64,000 nt of DNA from Sphingobium boeckii (GCF_014199215.1 NZ_JACIJC010000003.1:574411-638410), one strand, 5' to 3'. Positions 44,943 to 53,881 are shown, numbered from the stretch's first letter. Made by a program: numbers and translations. Notes: a model not told the origin generated them from the sequence alone.

Positions 44943-45119
44943 GCACGCCGCTTAGCGGCTCGGGCTCAAAGCATCAAATAACGGCCGTTAACCATTCTTC
45001 TTTTGCCTTTGTTCAACTTAGAAGGCTTAGAGCTATCCCAGAGCATTGTGCGACGCAGCATCTCGTGCGAATGGCACAAATCTCTCAGATCAAACGGATT
45101 TTCGTTGGAGTTTCATGTG

Positions 45120-46049
45120 ATGAAGCGCGTTATTGCTCTTGCCGCCGTCATCGGCGCTTTCGCCGCCGCAGCGCCCGCCCGGGCGACGCAGGCCATTGAC
45201 TATAGCGTGTTCACCAGCGGCAATTTGAATGTGGGCAACGGCACCATCCGCGGCAACACCGCAGTCGGCGGCGATGCGACCTTCGGCAATTTCAACGCGA
45301 CATCGGGCCTCGGCAACGCCGCCAATGCCACGGACACGATCGTGGTGGGCGGCAAGCTGACGGCGAATAGCGGCACCGTGTCCCATGGCAATGCCGTCGC
45401 CGGATCGCTGGCATTGCCCTCGTGGAACATCTTTTCCAACGGCAGCGCACGCACGGGCACCGGCAGCATCGATTTCGTGGCCGAGGCCGCGGCGCTTTCC
45501 TATGCGTCGACCACGCTGGCCAACACAGCGTCGAACGGCAGCACGCTCTTTCAATATGGCGGGCTGACCTTCACCGGCACCAACGCCGCCGTAAACATCT
45601 TCACCGTTTCGGGTGCCGATCTGGCTTCGACCAACAATTTCAACGTGAACGCCCCTTCCGGTTCGCTGGTGATCTTCAACATCAGTGGCCTGAGCGATCA
45701 ATTTTCCGGTGGCATCAATCTGAACGGCCTGGCTTCGTCCAACGTGCTGTTCAACTTCTTTCAGGCGACCACGCTGAACCTGACGAATATCGCGGTAAAG
45801 GGCACGATCCTGGCCCCGAACGCTGCCTTGAACTTCACCAATGGCAATGTGGATGGACAGGTTCTGGCAAAAAGCATCGTCGGCAACGGCTTCGATATTT
45901 CCAACACCCGCTATGCCGGCACGCTGGCGCGGCCCACGGGCGCCGTGCCGGAACCCGGCACTTGGGCGATGATGATCACCGGTTTCGGGATCGTGGGATT
46001 CGCCATGCGCCGCCGCCGGCGCGCGGAAGGCACGTTGGCGACCGCCTGA
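45120..46049 (+). CDS. Choice-of-anchor A secreted protein with PEPxxWA-CTERM tail
   Basis: A 309-residue protein. ATG at 45120 follows GGAG and the signal peptide ends PARATQA. The body is a Gly/Asn/Thr-rich beta-solenoid-like domain (NLNVGNGTIRGNTAVGGDATFGNF, VVGGKLTANSGTVSHGNAVAG, ILAPNAALNFTNGNVDGQVLAKSI) of the choice-of-anchor A family found in surface proteins. The tail VPEPGTWAMMITGFGIVGFAMRRRRR is the exosortase signal. It is a likely biofilm or cell-surface protein. Base use and length are normal. Confidence 0.85.
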   Translation: MKRVIALAAVIGAFAAAAPARATQAIDYSVFTSGNLNVGNGTIRGNTAVGGDATFGNFNATSGLGNAANATDTIVVGGKLTANSGTVSHGNAVAGSLALPSWNIFSNGSARTGTGSIDFVAEAAALSYASTTLANTASNGSTLFQYGGLTFTGTNAAVNIFTVSGADLASTNNFNVNAPSGSLVIFNISGLSDQFSGGINLNGLASSNVLFNFFQATTLNLTNIAVKGTILAPNAALNFTNGNVDGQVLAKSIVGNGFDISNTRYAGTLARPTGAVPEPGTWAMMITGFGIVGFAMRRRRRAEGTLATA

Positions 46050-46067
46050 ACAATCAATGCGCACACG

Positions 46068-46149
46068 CCGTTCGGGCTGAGCTTGTTGAAGCCTCCTTCT
46101 TCTCACGGTCCGAAAGAAGGAAAGGCTTCAACACGCTCAGCCCGAACGG
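46068..46149. repeat. Inverted repeat between convergent genes
   Basis: Long arms at 46068-46101 and 46116-46149 share the core CCGTTCGGGCTGAGCTTGTT and its complement, with the inner stem CCTTCTT/AAGAAGG. It lies between the convergent choice-of-anchor A and aminotransferase genes and could be a bidirectional terminator. Confidence 0.8.
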
Positions 46150-46176
46150 GTTTATGAGACGGCTCGATAAGTGTGA

Positions 46177-47385
46177 TCAGCCCGCCTTGATGGACGGCGT
46201 GTTGACACCCATGCTCTGCAGATATTTGCGGATGTTGCGCGCCGCCTGACGGATGCGCTGCTCATTCTCCACCATGGCGATGCGCACGAAGCCCTCGCCA
46301 TCCTCGCCATAGCCAACCCCCGGTGCCACCGCGACGCCCGCGTGGGTCAGCAATTGCTTGGTGAACTCCAGCGAGCCCAGATGCGCGAGTGCGGGTGGCA
46401 GCGGCGCCCAGGCGAACATGCTCGCGCGCGGCGCCGGAATATCCCAGCCCGCACGGCCGAAGCTCTCCACCATCACGTCGCGGCGCTTGTGATAGAGTTG
46501 GCGATTTTTCTCGACGATATCCTGCGGCCCGTTCAGCGCAGCGCAGGCCGCGGCCTGGATCGGAGTGAAAGCGCCGTAATCCAGATAGGATTTCACGCGC
46601 GTCATCGCCGCGATGAGATCCTTATTGCCCACTGCAAAGCCGATCCGCCAGCCCGCCATCGAATAAGTCTTGCTGAGCGAGGTGAATTCGATCGCGACAT
46701 CCTTGGCACCCTTCACCTGCAGGATCGAGACCGTCGGATTGCCGTCATAATAAAGCTCGGAATAGGCCAGATCGGAGATGATCCACACCTTGTTCTCGCG
46801 CGCCCAGGCGACCAGCCGTTCGTAAAATGCCAGGTCGACCGTCTCCGCCGTCGGGTTGGAGGGATAATTGACCACCAGGATCGACGGCCGCGGCACGGTA
46901 AATTTCATCGCGCGCTCGAGGCTCTCGAAATAATGCTCGTCGGGCGTGGTCGGCACCGCACGGATCGTTGCCCCCGCGATGATGAAGCCGAAAGTGTGGA
47001 TCGGATAGCTTGGATTGGGCGCGAGCACGACATCGCCGGGCGCGGTGATCGCGGTGGCGAGACTCGCGAGCCCCTCCTTAGATCCCATCGTCACGACCAC
47101 CTCGGTGTCCGGATCGACATCCACTCCGAAGCGACGTCCGTAATAATTGGACTGTGCCTTGCGCAGCCCCGGAATCCCCTTGGACGCCGAATAGCCATGC
47201 GCATCGGGCTTGCGTGCCACTTCGCAAAGCTTGTCGATCACATGCTGCGGCGGCGGCAGATCGGGATTGCCCATGCCGAGATCGATGATGTCGTCTCCCG
47301 CCGCGCGCGCGGCCGCCCGCATCGCATTCACTTCTGCGATGACATAGGGTGGCAGGCGCTTGATGCGGTAGAAGTCTTCGGTCAT
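46177..47385 (-). CDS. alaC: Class I/II aminotransferase (AlaC-like)
   Basis: A 402-residue fold-type I PLP aminotransferase; ATG at 47385 begins the conserved part. DIIDLGMGNPDLPPPQHVIDKL, GYSASKGIPGLRKAQSNYY, NPSYPIHTFGFIIAG, NYPSNPTAE, SDLAYSELYYDG and SLSKTYSMAGWRIGF with Lys239 match the LL-DAP-aminotransferase/AlaC group that makes alanine from pyruvate and glutamate. The exact substrate should be treated as probable. Divergent from phaC. Confidence 0.85.
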   Translation of the reverse strand: MTEDFYRIKRLPPYVIAEVNAMRAAARAAGDDIIDLGMGNPDLPPPQHVIDKLCEVARKPDAHGYSASKGIPGLRKAQSNYYGRRFGVDVDPDTEVVVTMGSKEGLASLATAITAPGDVVLAPNPSYPIHTFGFIIAGATIRAVPTTPDEHYFESLERAMKFTVPRPSILVVNYPSNPTAETVDLAFYERLVAWARENKVWIISDLAYSELYYDGNPTVSILQVKGAKDVAIEFTSLSKTYSMAGWRIGFAVGNKDLIAAMTRVKSYLDYGAFTPIQAAACAALNGPQDIVEKNRQLYHKRRDVMVESFGRAGWDIPAPRASMFAWAPLPPALAHLGSLEFTKQLLTHAGVAVAPGVGYGEDGEGFVRIAMVENEQRIRQAARNIRKYLQSMGVNTPSIKAG

Positions 47386-47527
47386 GATCCAATTTCCGTT
47401 GATAAAGGAGCGGGATTCATGCGGCAAAGCGCGGAGAAATGCCAGCGAATCCGGTCAACTTTCGCGTAAGCCCCCTATTCCGCTCACCCTCAATCCCGGC
47501 TAACCTTGTCGGCGAAGAGGATTTAGC

Positions 47528-49276
47528 ATGGCTGAAAACAGCACCGTTCTGCCTTACCCCAGCCTGGACGATATGCAGCACTGGACCTGGGTGATCGGCA
47601 AGGCGCAGCAGATGATGCTGGAGCACGGGCTGGACATGATGCAGATCGCCACCGCCAAACCGGCGGCACCCGGCTTGCCCGCGCTGCCCGACACCAGCGC
47701 CTTTGCCAAGGCGCAGGCCGATTTCTGGACCGACAGTTTGAAGATGTGGCAGCGCTTCCTCACCCCGGCGCAAGCCGAACCGGCAGAGGAAAATCCCGCC
47801 CATGCGCGCGACCGCCGCTTCGCAGCGCCGCAGTGGCGCGACAATCCCATGTTCGATCTGGTGCGGCAAAGCTATCTGCTGATCGCCGACCATCTGCTGA
47901 AGGGCGTGGATGCGATCGACGGGCTGGACCCCAAGCAGAAGGATCAGGTCCGCTTTGCCACCAAGGGCTTTGTCGATGCGATGAGCCCCAGCAATTTCGC
48001 CTTCACCAATCCGGTGGTGATCGAAAAGACCATCGAGACACGCGGCGAGAATTTGCTCAAGGGCCTCGAGCACATGCTGCGCGACATGACCAAGGGGCAG
48101 TTGACGCACACTGATCCCGATGCGTTCGAGGTGGGCCGCAATATCGCCACGACGCCCGGCAAGGTGGTGAAGGAAACGCCGCTCTATCAACTCATCCAAT
48201 ATACGCCGCAGACGAGCGAGGTTTACAAGACGCCGCTGATCGTCTTTCCGCCCTGGATCAACCGTTTCTATATCCTCGATCTCAACCCGGAAAAAAGCTT
48301 CATCCGCTGGGCGGTGGCGCAGGGGCTGACGGTCTTCATGGTTTCGTGGAAATCGGCGGACGCCAGCTTCAAGGATGTGACCTGGGACGATTATATCGTC
48401 CGCGGGCAAATCGACGCGATCGATACCGTCCGTGATCTGCTGGACGTAAAGACCGTCCATGCCATCGGCTATTGCGTAGCAGGCACCACGCTGGCGGCCA
48501 CGCTGGCGCTGCTCGCCGCGCGCGATGAGGCCAGGAAAGTGAAGACCGCGACCTTCTTCACCGCGCAGGTGGATTTCGCCAAGGCCGGTGAACTGAATTT
48601 GTTCGTGGATGACGAGCAATTGAAGCTGGTCGAGAGCCTGTCGGGCGAAGGCTTTCTCGACGGCCGCTATATGGCCGCCACCTTCAATCTGTTGCGCGGC
48701 CGCGATCTGATCTGGAATTATGTGCAGAACAATTATCTGCTCGGCCAGGACTATACGCCGTTCGATCTGCTGCACTGGAACGGCGACACCACCAATTTAC
48801 CCGCCAAATGGCACAAGGCCTATCTGGTGGACCTTTATCGCGATAACAAATTGGTGGTGCCCGGCGCGATCAGCGTGGACGGCACCCCGATCGATCTGAC
48901 GAAGGTCAAGACGCCATCCTATGTGCAGGCGGGAAAAGAGGATCATATCGCGCCGCTGGAAAGCGTATGGAAGATCACCGAGCATTTCGCGGGGCCAATC
49001 AAATTCCTGCTGGCAGGATCAGGCCATATCGCAGGCGTGGTGAATCCGCCGAGCGCCGGAAAATATCAATATTGGACCAATGACAAGCCGGTCAAGACGC
49101 TCGAAGACTTCATGGCCGGTGCCAGCGAAACGGCCGGAAGCTGGTGGCCGGACTGGATCGACTGGCTCACCGGCCAGGATGCCGACAAGGTCTCAGCCAA
49201 GGCCGCCCGTATTCCCGGGAAAGGCAAGCTGAAAGCGATCGAGGACGCGCCGGGCCGCTACGTCAAAACGCGGTGA
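47528..49276 (+). CDS. phaC: Class I polyhydroxyalkanoate synthase
   Basis: A 582-residue synthase polymerising (R)-3-hydroxyacyl-CoA at the granule surface. The lipase-like box is G-Y-C316-V-A-G with the nucleophilic Cys, and the rest of the triad is D472 (KEDHIAP) and H500 (GSGHIAG). LIVFPPWINRFYILDLNPEKSFIRW and TVFMVSWKSAD are family hallmarks; VPAYIW/WWPDWIDWL closes the fold. Length is typical of class I. With phaB (34271) and the phasin (49922) it indicates short-chain PHA storage. Confidence 0.95.
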   Translation: MAENSTVLPYPSLDDMQHWTWVIGKAQQMMLEHGLDMMQIATAKPAAPGLPALPDTSAFAKAQADFWTDSLKMWQRFLTPAQAEPAEENPAHARDRRFAAPQWRDNPMFDLVRQSYLLIADHLLKGVDAIDGLDPKQKDQVRFATKGFVDAMSPSNFAFTNPVVIEKTIETRGENLLKGLEHMLRDMTKGQLTHTDPDAFEVGRNIATTPGKVVKETPLYQLIQYTPQTSEVYKTPLIVFPPWINRFYILDLNPEKSFIRWAVAQGLTVFMVSWKSADASFKDVTWDDYIVRGQIDAIDTVRDLLDVKTVHAIGYCVAGTTLAATLALLAARDEARKVKTATFFTAQVDFAKAGELNLFVDDEQLKLVESLSGEGFLDGRYMAATFNLLRGRDLIWNYVQNNYLLGQDYTPFDLLHWNGDTTNLPAKWHKAYLVDLYRDNKLVVPGAISVDGTPIDLTKVKTPSYVQAGKEDHIAPLESVWKITEHFAGPIKFLLAGSGHIAGVVNPPSAGKYQYWTNDKPVKTLEDFMAGASETAGSWWPDWIDWLTGQDADKVSAKAARIPGKGKLKAIEDAPGRYVKTR

Positions 49277-49286
49277 CCCCATCGCA

Positions 49287-49377
49287 CGTCACCCCTGAAC
49301 TTGTTTCAGGGTCCATTGCAAAGTCCGGACAAATGGTGGCGCGAAAGAATGGATGCTGAAACCAGTTCAGCATGACG
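49287..49377. repeat. Imperfect inverted repeat after phaC
   Basis: Arms at 49287-49316 and 49349-49377 share CCTGAACTTGTTTCAGG-type and CTGAACTGGTTTCAG-type cores in opposite orientation, ending CGTCA and TGACG. A dispersed repeat type common between sphingomonad genes. It lies between convergent phaC and clpS. Confidence 0.7.
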
Positions 49378-49400
49378 GCGTGTTGAGTTCGGCCCGCGCC

Positions 49401-49763
49401 TCAAGCCTTCTCAAGCGTGCATTGGAGCGGATGCTGGTTCTGCCGGGCGAAATCCATCACCTGGGTCACCTTCGTCTCCGCCACTTCATAGCTGAAGACA
49501 CCGCATATCCCGACGCCCTTCTGATGCACATGAAGCATCACGCGCGTGGCATCTTCCATATCCATGCGGAAGAAGCGCTGGAGGCACAGCACGACGAATT
49601 CCATCGGCGTATAATCGTCGTTGAGCATCAGCACCTTATAGGGTGTGGGCTTTTTCGTCCGCGTGCGTGTGCGCGTGGCGACGCCCAGGCCGGTGCCCGG
49701 GTCTTCGCCATCTTTCCGCCCGGCCATGGCCGGCGGGATCATCTGTTTGGATATGTCTTGCAT
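49401..49763 (-). CDS. clpS: ClpS adaptor for ClpAP protease
   Basis: A 120-residue adaptor; ATG at 49763 chosen, with a second Met seven codons on, neither with a strong ribosome site. The N-terminal tail (to about 45, [10 protein letters not shown]) is flexible. The core [53 protein letters not shown] carries the N-degron pocket (N-D-D-x-T-P, M and H residues). It delivers N-end-rule substrates to ClpA. Placed between phaC and the phasin as in other sphingomonads. Confidence 0.93.
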   Translation of the reverse strand: MQDISKQMIPPAMAGRKDGEDPGTGLGVATRTRTRTKKPTPYKVLMLNDDYTPMEFVVLCLQRFFRMDMEDATRVMLHVHQKGVGICGVFSYEVAETKVTQVMDFARQNQHPLQCTLEKA

Positions 49764-49857
49764 CGTTGAACGCAGAATATGGCATTCCCCGCCGCTGGGG
49801 CAAGGGGGCAATCTATGCCCAACACTGCGTTAGTCACGATTTGCCGCAATATGGCGC

Positions 49858-49886
49858 AAAAAAAGGCCGCCCCTTTCGGGACGGCC
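49858..49886 (-). terminator. Rho-independent terminator after the phasin gene
   Basis: GGCCG and CCC (49865-49872) pair with GGG and CGGCC (49878-49886), followed on the minus strand by seven T. It lies about 35 bases after the phasin stop. Confidence 0.85.
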
Positions 49887-49921
49887 GTCTTTCAAACTGC
49901 GCGATGCAGTCGCTGCGTTAA

Positions 49922-50512
49922 TCAGGCAGCGGTCTTGATCTTCTCGGCTGCCACCGCGATGCGGTTCGACAGCGGCTGAAACACGTCGCCAGCCAGCTTC
50001 ATCGAGATTTCGGTGTTCTTCGATGTCTGGGCAACCAGCGTATCGAAGGCCGACTTCACATAATCGCTCTGAAGCTTGAAGAATTCGGCGGGCGTCTTCA
50101 CCGCAGCAAAGCTTTTCAGCGCAGCCTGGGCCGATTCGAAATTCTTGCGGCCGAATTCGGCAGCGTCCTGACCCAGCGTTTCCATGCCCTTGGCTGCAAC
50201 CTTGCCTGAAGCCACGATGGCTTCGAGATTGCCCTTGTTGAATTCGGCGACGTCCTCAGCCATCTTCTGGCTCTTGGCGACAGCAACCTTGGCCCGCTCG
50301 CTGATGTCAGCGAACACGGTCTCAACCTGCTTGGAGGCGTCTGCGGTAACTTTCTTCACGGTTTCGGTCATCTTGGTCGTATCGGTCATGGTCGTTCCTT
50401 CTGGAAGGGCGGAAACCTTTGCCGGTGCCGCCGATAGAGCAGGTGCAGTCTTGATGGCCGCTGGCTTGGAAGCCTTGGCCGGGGTGGTGGTCTTGTTCGT
50501 GGTGGCGCTCAT
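49922..50512 (-). CDS. phaP: Phasin family protein
   Basis: A 196-residue granule-coat protein if started at ATG 50512; ATG 50389 has a better ribosome site (AAGGA) and would give 155 residues. The N-terminal Ala/Lys/Pro/Thr-rich stretch is disordered and common in sphingomonad phasins. The core is a long amphipathic helical bundle: VFADISERAKVAVAKSQKMAEDVAEFNKGNLEAIVASGKVAAKG, FFKLQSDYVKSAFDTLVAQTSKNTEI, the phasin_2 pattern. Its promoter region carries paired operators (see 50544-50605), consistent with PHA-responsive control. Confidence 0.88.
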   Translation of the reverse strand: MSATTNKTTTPAKASKPAAIKTAPALSAAPAKVSALPEGTTMTDTTKMTETVKKVTADASKQVETVFADISERAKVAVAKSQKMAEDVAEFNKGNLEAIVASGKVAAKGMETLGQDAAEFGRKNFESAQAALKSFAAVKTPAEFFKLQSDYVKSAFDTLVAQTSKNTEISMKLAGDVFQPLSNRIAVAAEKIKTAA

Positions 50513-50543
50513 GATGGCGTCTCTCGCACTCGATTTCCGTTTA

Positions 50544-50605
50544 TGTTGCAGTGCACAATATAGAGCTATGGATAGCATTGCAAGTGTTTTTTGTGCAGTG
50601 CAACA
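50544..50605 (-). promoter_or_regulatory. Phasin promoter with paired operator sites
   Basis: TGTTGCAGTGCACAA (50544-50558) and TTGTGCAGTGCAACA (50591-50605) are inverted copies differing at one base. On the minus strand TTGCAA and TATTGT, 17 bases apart, fit -35 and -10 boxes, the first operator touching the -10. GC-rich TGC/GCA dyads of this kind are bound by PhaR-type repressors, which is the likely factor here. Confidence 0.55.
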
Positions 50606-50638
50606 AAACGGTCATGCTGCAGGTTGAAGCAGCCCGAA

Positions 50639-51256
50639 TCAAAAGACCGATGTGTTATAATGGTGCCAGGTCATGATCGCCGCAGCCCCCCGATGGGGAC
50701 GCCATTTCTCCGCCAGTTCGCGCGTCGATTTCTCGCTAGGGCGTTCGGCAAGGCCCAGAATGCGCCCCACTTCGATCTGCACTGCCAGATCGCCGGCAGG
50801 CCAGATGTCCGGCCGGCCTTCGGCAAACAGCAGATAGATTTCGGCAGACCATCGGCCGATCCCCCTCACCGCCGTCAGCGCCGCGATCGCGGCTTCATCA
50901 TCCTCCGGCAGATCATCGAGATCGAGACCGCCCGCGATCACCAGTTCGGCCAGGCTGCGCGCATAGCTCTGTTTCTGGCGCGAAAGCCCGCAGGCACGCA
51001 ACGCATCATGATCGCGCGTGAGCAGCACCGCGGGATCGCAACCCGCGCCCAGTTCCGCCTCCAACTTGCTCCAGACCGCGGCGGCGGATTGGACGCTGAC
51101 CTGCTGGCCGACGATCGTGCGCAACAGCGTCTCATAGCCGCGCACCCTCACGCGCGGTTCGGGATAACCGATCCGCGCCACAGCGGCGGCAAATCCCGGT
51201 TCGATCGCGGCGACGGCATCGATCGATGCGATGATCTGTTCCTGCGTGAGTGCCAT
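50639..51256 (-). CDS. DNA-3-methyladenine glycosylase (AlkA-type HhH-GPD)
   Basis: A 205-residue base-excision-repair glycosylase. RTIVGQQVSVQSAAAVWSKLE is the N-terminal helical region, LTAVRGIGRWSAEIYLLFAEGRPDIWPAGDLAVQ contains the helix-hairpin-helix (L-x-x-x-x-G-I-G-x-W-x-A) and the catalytic Asp in PAGDLA. It removes alkylated purines. Shorter than E. coli AlkA (no N-terminal TBP-like domain). The start at 51256 begins at the homology (51277 also possible). Confidence 0.88.
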   Translation of the reverse strand: MALTQEQIIASIDAVAAIEPGFAAAVARIGYPEPRVRVRGYETLLRTIVGQQVSVQSAAAVWSKLEAELGAGCDPAVLLTRDHDALRACGLSRQKQSYARSLAELVIAGGLDLDDLPEDDEAAIAALTAVRGIGRWSAEIYLLFAEGRPDIWPAGDLAVQIEVGRILGLAERPSEKSTRELAEKWRPHRGAAAIMTWHHYNTSVF

Positions 51257-51366
51257 TTTGTTCTCATGCCCGATCATGGCCCCAGACTCCAGCCCCTGCG
51301 CCACTATGGCTTGATTTCGTCCCTTCCCTCCCCTAGCGGCGTCGTTGATCATTGGGAGGTGACGCA

Positions 51367-51684
51367 ATGCCGAAGCTGATAGTCGTAACGCGGGACGGGA
51401 CGGAAAAGACGGTCGAGGCCGAAAACGGTCTGTCCGTGATGGAAGTCATCCGCGATGCAGGCTTCGATGAATTGCTCGCCCTGTGCGGCGGCTGCTGCTC
51501 GTGCGCCACATGCCATGTGCATGTCGATCCCGAATTCGCAGACCGGGTTCCAGCGATGAGCGAAGACGAGAATGATCTGCTGGACAGCTCGGACCACCGC
51601 GATGAGACTTCGCGCCTGTCCTGCCAGCTTCACATGAGCGACGAACTCGACGGCCTGAAGGTCAAGATCGCCGAAGAGGATTGA
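51367..51684 (+). CDS. Adrenodoxin-type [2Fe-2S] ferredoxin
   Basis: A 105-residue ferredoxin; ATG 51367 follows GGGAGGTGA. Cluster ligands C40, C46, C49 and C86 follow the C-x5-C-x2-C-x36-C spacing of the putidaredoxin/adrenodoxin type; [13 protein letters not shown] and SRLSCQLHM are conserved. Two further Cys (43, 44) lie in the loop. Such ferredoxins pass electrons from a reductase to P450s or Fe-S assembly. It could serve the P450 at 27099, but the genes are unlinked. Confidence 0.9.
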   Translation: MPKLIVVTRDGTEKTVEAENGLSVMEVIRDAGFDELLALCGGCCSCATCHVHVDPEFADRVPAMSEDENDLLDSSDHRDETSRLSCQLHMSDELDGLKVKIAEED

Positions 51685-51723
51685 TCGGCCGCGCTGCGGT
51701 CCGGCCTGAGCCGAGGCCGCAGC

Positions 51724-52671
51724 CTATTTCAGCCGGAGCAGTGTTTCCGGCACCTTGCTGATCTTCACCGTCACCGGCCATGTCAGCGTTTGCTGCGCCC
51801 CTGCCGCGGCGGGACCATCATCGGTATTGTTCGTCAGGATCGGCGCATCCGTGGTGATGGTGAAGCTGCCCTCCGCCGCGGTGTAATTCTCCGTGCGCGC
51901 CTTGCGCATTTCCGCCGCCGCACCGAACAGCGCCATGCTCGCCATCGGATTGCTGGCGGTGTTGCCAAAGGCGGGTGCCGTGATCTGGACGGCCCCATCG
52001 GCCCGCTTGCGCGCCAGTACCATGGGATAGACATAGGTCGCTTCGGGATAGACGGGGAATACGAAATCCCGGTCCAGCGTGCCGGCGATCTGATAGTCCA
52101 CGTCGAAAATGCCCTTGCCCCGATAGACGACGGATTTCCAGCCCGCGAGCTTGGTCATCTGCGCAGCGAAGGCCTGCATCGATTTTTCGTCTTCCGGATT
52201 GAAACCCAGAAGCTGCTCGAACTTCTGCGCCTCTTCCTTGTCACGCGCCTGGCGCTGGACCTTCTGCTCGGCGCGCTCGGCCAGTTCTTCCTTGGTGCAG
52301 TCGCGCTCTTTCCATTCGGCGGACGGCACTACCACGGCGGGGGCGTCTGCATCGGGGTCTACCGTCTCGATCTTGCCGCTGTCGGTGCTGCGCTCGACCA
52401 TGCCGTATGAGGCTTCTGCAGCAGCCTCGCCTGCCCCATCGCCTGGAGCGTCCGGCAGCGGTCCCCAGCATTTGCCATCGTCGAAGGTGGACGACTTCCC
52501 CTCGTTCATCATCTGAAACAATGAGAGGAAAACGATCTCGCCCTTATAGTGGAAGCTGAAGCGGCCATCGGCCTTCACATCCATCGCGGACGTGAATTTG
52601 CCGGGGCTGTAGAGGCAGCTCGCCAGAAGGAAGGGCATGGCGATCGCCAGCATGATGCGCGAGAATTTCAT
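51724..52671 (-). CDS. Large hypothetical lipoprotein
   Basis: A 315-residue protein with lipoprotein signal MKFSRIMLAIAMPFLLASC (Cys19). The body has SMDVKADGRFSFHYKGEIVF near the start, a charged central helix (KEELAERAEQKVQRQARDKEEAQKFEQLLG) and a beta-rich C-terminus (GSFTITTDAPILTNN, QQTLTWPVTVKISKVPETLLRLK). No family named; conserved-looking in sphingomonads by style only. It follows the ferredoxin gene, on the opposite strand. Confidence 0.7.
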   Translation of the reverse strand: MKFSRIMLAIAMPFLLASCLYSPGKFTSAMDVKADGRFSFHYKGEIVFLSLFQMMNEGKSSTFDDGKCWGPLPDAPGDGAGEAAAEASYGMVERSTDSGKIETVDPDADAPAVVVPSAEWKERDCTKEELAERAEQKVQRQARDKEEAQKFEQLLGFNPEDEKSMQAFAAQMTKLAGWKSVVYRGKGIFDVDYQIAGTLDRDFVFPVYPEATYVYPMVLARKRADGAVQITAPAFGNTASNPMASMALFGAAAEMRKARTENYTAAEGSFTITTDAPILTNNTDDGPAAAGAQQTLTWPVTVKISKVPETLLRLK

Positions 52672-52695
52672 GACGCCTCCCCCGGTTCAGATCGT

Positions 52696-53439
52696 CTAGC
52701 GGGCAGACGCCGCATAAAGCGCGATCGCTGCAGCATTCGATACGTTCAGGCTTTCCACCTTAGGGCTGATCGGAAGCCGCGCAAGCGCATCGCAATGCGA
52801 TTCCGTATTCTGCCGCAGCCCTTCGCCCTCCGCGCCCAGCGCCAGGGCGATCTTGCCATTGCCCATCGCTTCGCCGAGCTTCATCTGCGTGTCGCCCGTC
52901 AGTCCGATCCGCCAGAATCCGGCATCGCCGATCTCGTCGAGTGCGCGCGCCAGATTGACCACCCTCACCCAGGGCACCAATTCCAGCGCGCCCGATGCGG
53001 CGCGGGCCAGCGCCCCGGATTCGGGCGGCGAATGACGGTCCTGCGTGATGATCCCCAGCGCATCGAACGCGGCGGCGGAGCGCAGGATGGCGCCCACATT
53101 GTGCGGATCGGTCACTTGATCCAGCACGATCAGGCTGCGCTGGTCATCCCGCCCCGATTCGAGCAGATCGCCCAGCCACACGTCCTCCAGCGGCTCCACC
53201 TCGATCACCAACCCCTGATGCGGCGCATCATGCGGCACCATGCGGCCGAGATCGGCGACATCGGCATAGGTGACCGGAAGCACCGGCGGCAGATCGAGCG
53301 GTGCCAGCGCCTCGCGCGTACCCCACAGCTTACGCACGATCCGCTCGGGATTGGCCAGCGCCGCGATGACGGCGTGGCGGCCCCAGAAATGGGGGCGGCC
53401 ATGGGAAGGCTGGGAAGGGCGGTGTCCGCGGCGTGCCAT
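52696..53439 (-). CDS. rlmB: 23S rRNA 2'-O-methyltransferase (RlmB/SpoU)
   Basis: A 247-residue SPOUT methyltransferase methylating the ribose of 23S rRNA (G2251 in E. coli). HFWGRHAVIAALANPERIVRKLWGT is the small N-terminal domain; LDQVTDPHNVGAILRSAAAF (motif 1), ALGAEGEGLRQNT (motif 2) and ISPKVESLNVSNAAAIALY (motif 3, knot) are all present. ATG at 53439 begins the homology; the ribosome site is weak. The leading MARRGHRPSQPSHGRP is a basic tail. Divergent from tRNA-Tyr. Confidence 0.94.
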   Translation of the reverse strand: MARRGHRPSQPSHGRPHFWGRHAVIAALANPERIVRKLWGTREALAPLDLPPVLPVTYADVADLGRMVPHDAPHQGLVIEVEPLEDVWLGDLLESGRDDQRSLIVLDQVTDPHNVGAILRSAAAFDALGIITQDRHSPPESGALARAASGALELVPWVRVVNLARALDEIGDAGFWRIGLTGDTQMKLGEAMGNGKIALALGAEGEGLRQNTESHCDALARLPISPKVESLNVSNAAAIALYAASAR

Positions 53440-53600
53440 GGTCAGTCTCTGATTGCTGGAGGATATTCGAAAGAGCGCGTATCGCGCGTATCGCCAGTCC
53501 GCAAGCCGCACTGCGCGAAAACCGCGGGAAAGGTGCAACGGGGCGTTGACAGGCAAGCCCCCATTCGCCATTGAGCCGCCTTCCTGAAATCAGGCACCAT

Positions 53601-53686
53601 GGACAGGTGGCCGAGTGGTTAAAGGCAGCAGACTGTAAATCTGCCCGTGCAAGCGTACGCTGGTTCGAATCCAGCCCTGTCCACCA
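53601..53686 (+). tRNA. tRNA-Tyr: tRNA-Tyr (anticodon GTA)
   Basis: An 86-base class II tRNA with encoded CCA. The acceptor stem pairs GGACAGG with CCTGTCC; the anticodon loop reads ACTGTAAAT with GTA; the long variable arm and the GGTTCGAATCC T-arm are clear. Its 3' end is the insertion site of the element carrying the next gene. Confidence 0.97.
53659..53686 (+). other. Presumed attachment site (attL side) in tRNA-Tyr
   Basis: The 3' part of the tRNA (T-arm and acceptor) lies next to a P4-type integrase gene, the usual target of such recombinases. A second copy expected at the far element end is not in the window. Confidence 0.65.
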
Positions 53687-53811
53687 CCCTCCGCTCCGAG
53701 GGCATCCACTAAAATCCCTAGAAATCCCGGAAAAGCTGGAGTATTATCCGCTTTACGATCCGCTTGTATCCGGCGGCGTTTGCCTGAAGCCGGAGCATAG
53801 TGTGGGAGGGA

Positions 53812-53878
53812 TGTGGGAGTAAATGACTTACTCCCACACTATTGACCTCCCGCGAGTCACGTTGAAATGTGGGAGTAA
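53812..53878 (+). promoter_or_regulatory. TGTGGGAGTAA repeats before the integrase gene
   Basis: TGTGGGAGTAA occurs at 53812-53822, inverted at 53828-53838, and again at 53868-53878; a degenerate copy begins at 53801. The first two form a perfect dyad with a five-base spacer. They are candidate arm-type integrase or excisionase sites, or an autoregulatory operator. Confidence 0.6.
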
Positions 53879-53881
53879 GCG

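Noticed and set aside
53801..53878. CRISPR array suggested by repeated 11-mers
   Set aside because: Repeats are short, partly inverted and unevenly spaced; no spacers or cas genes.
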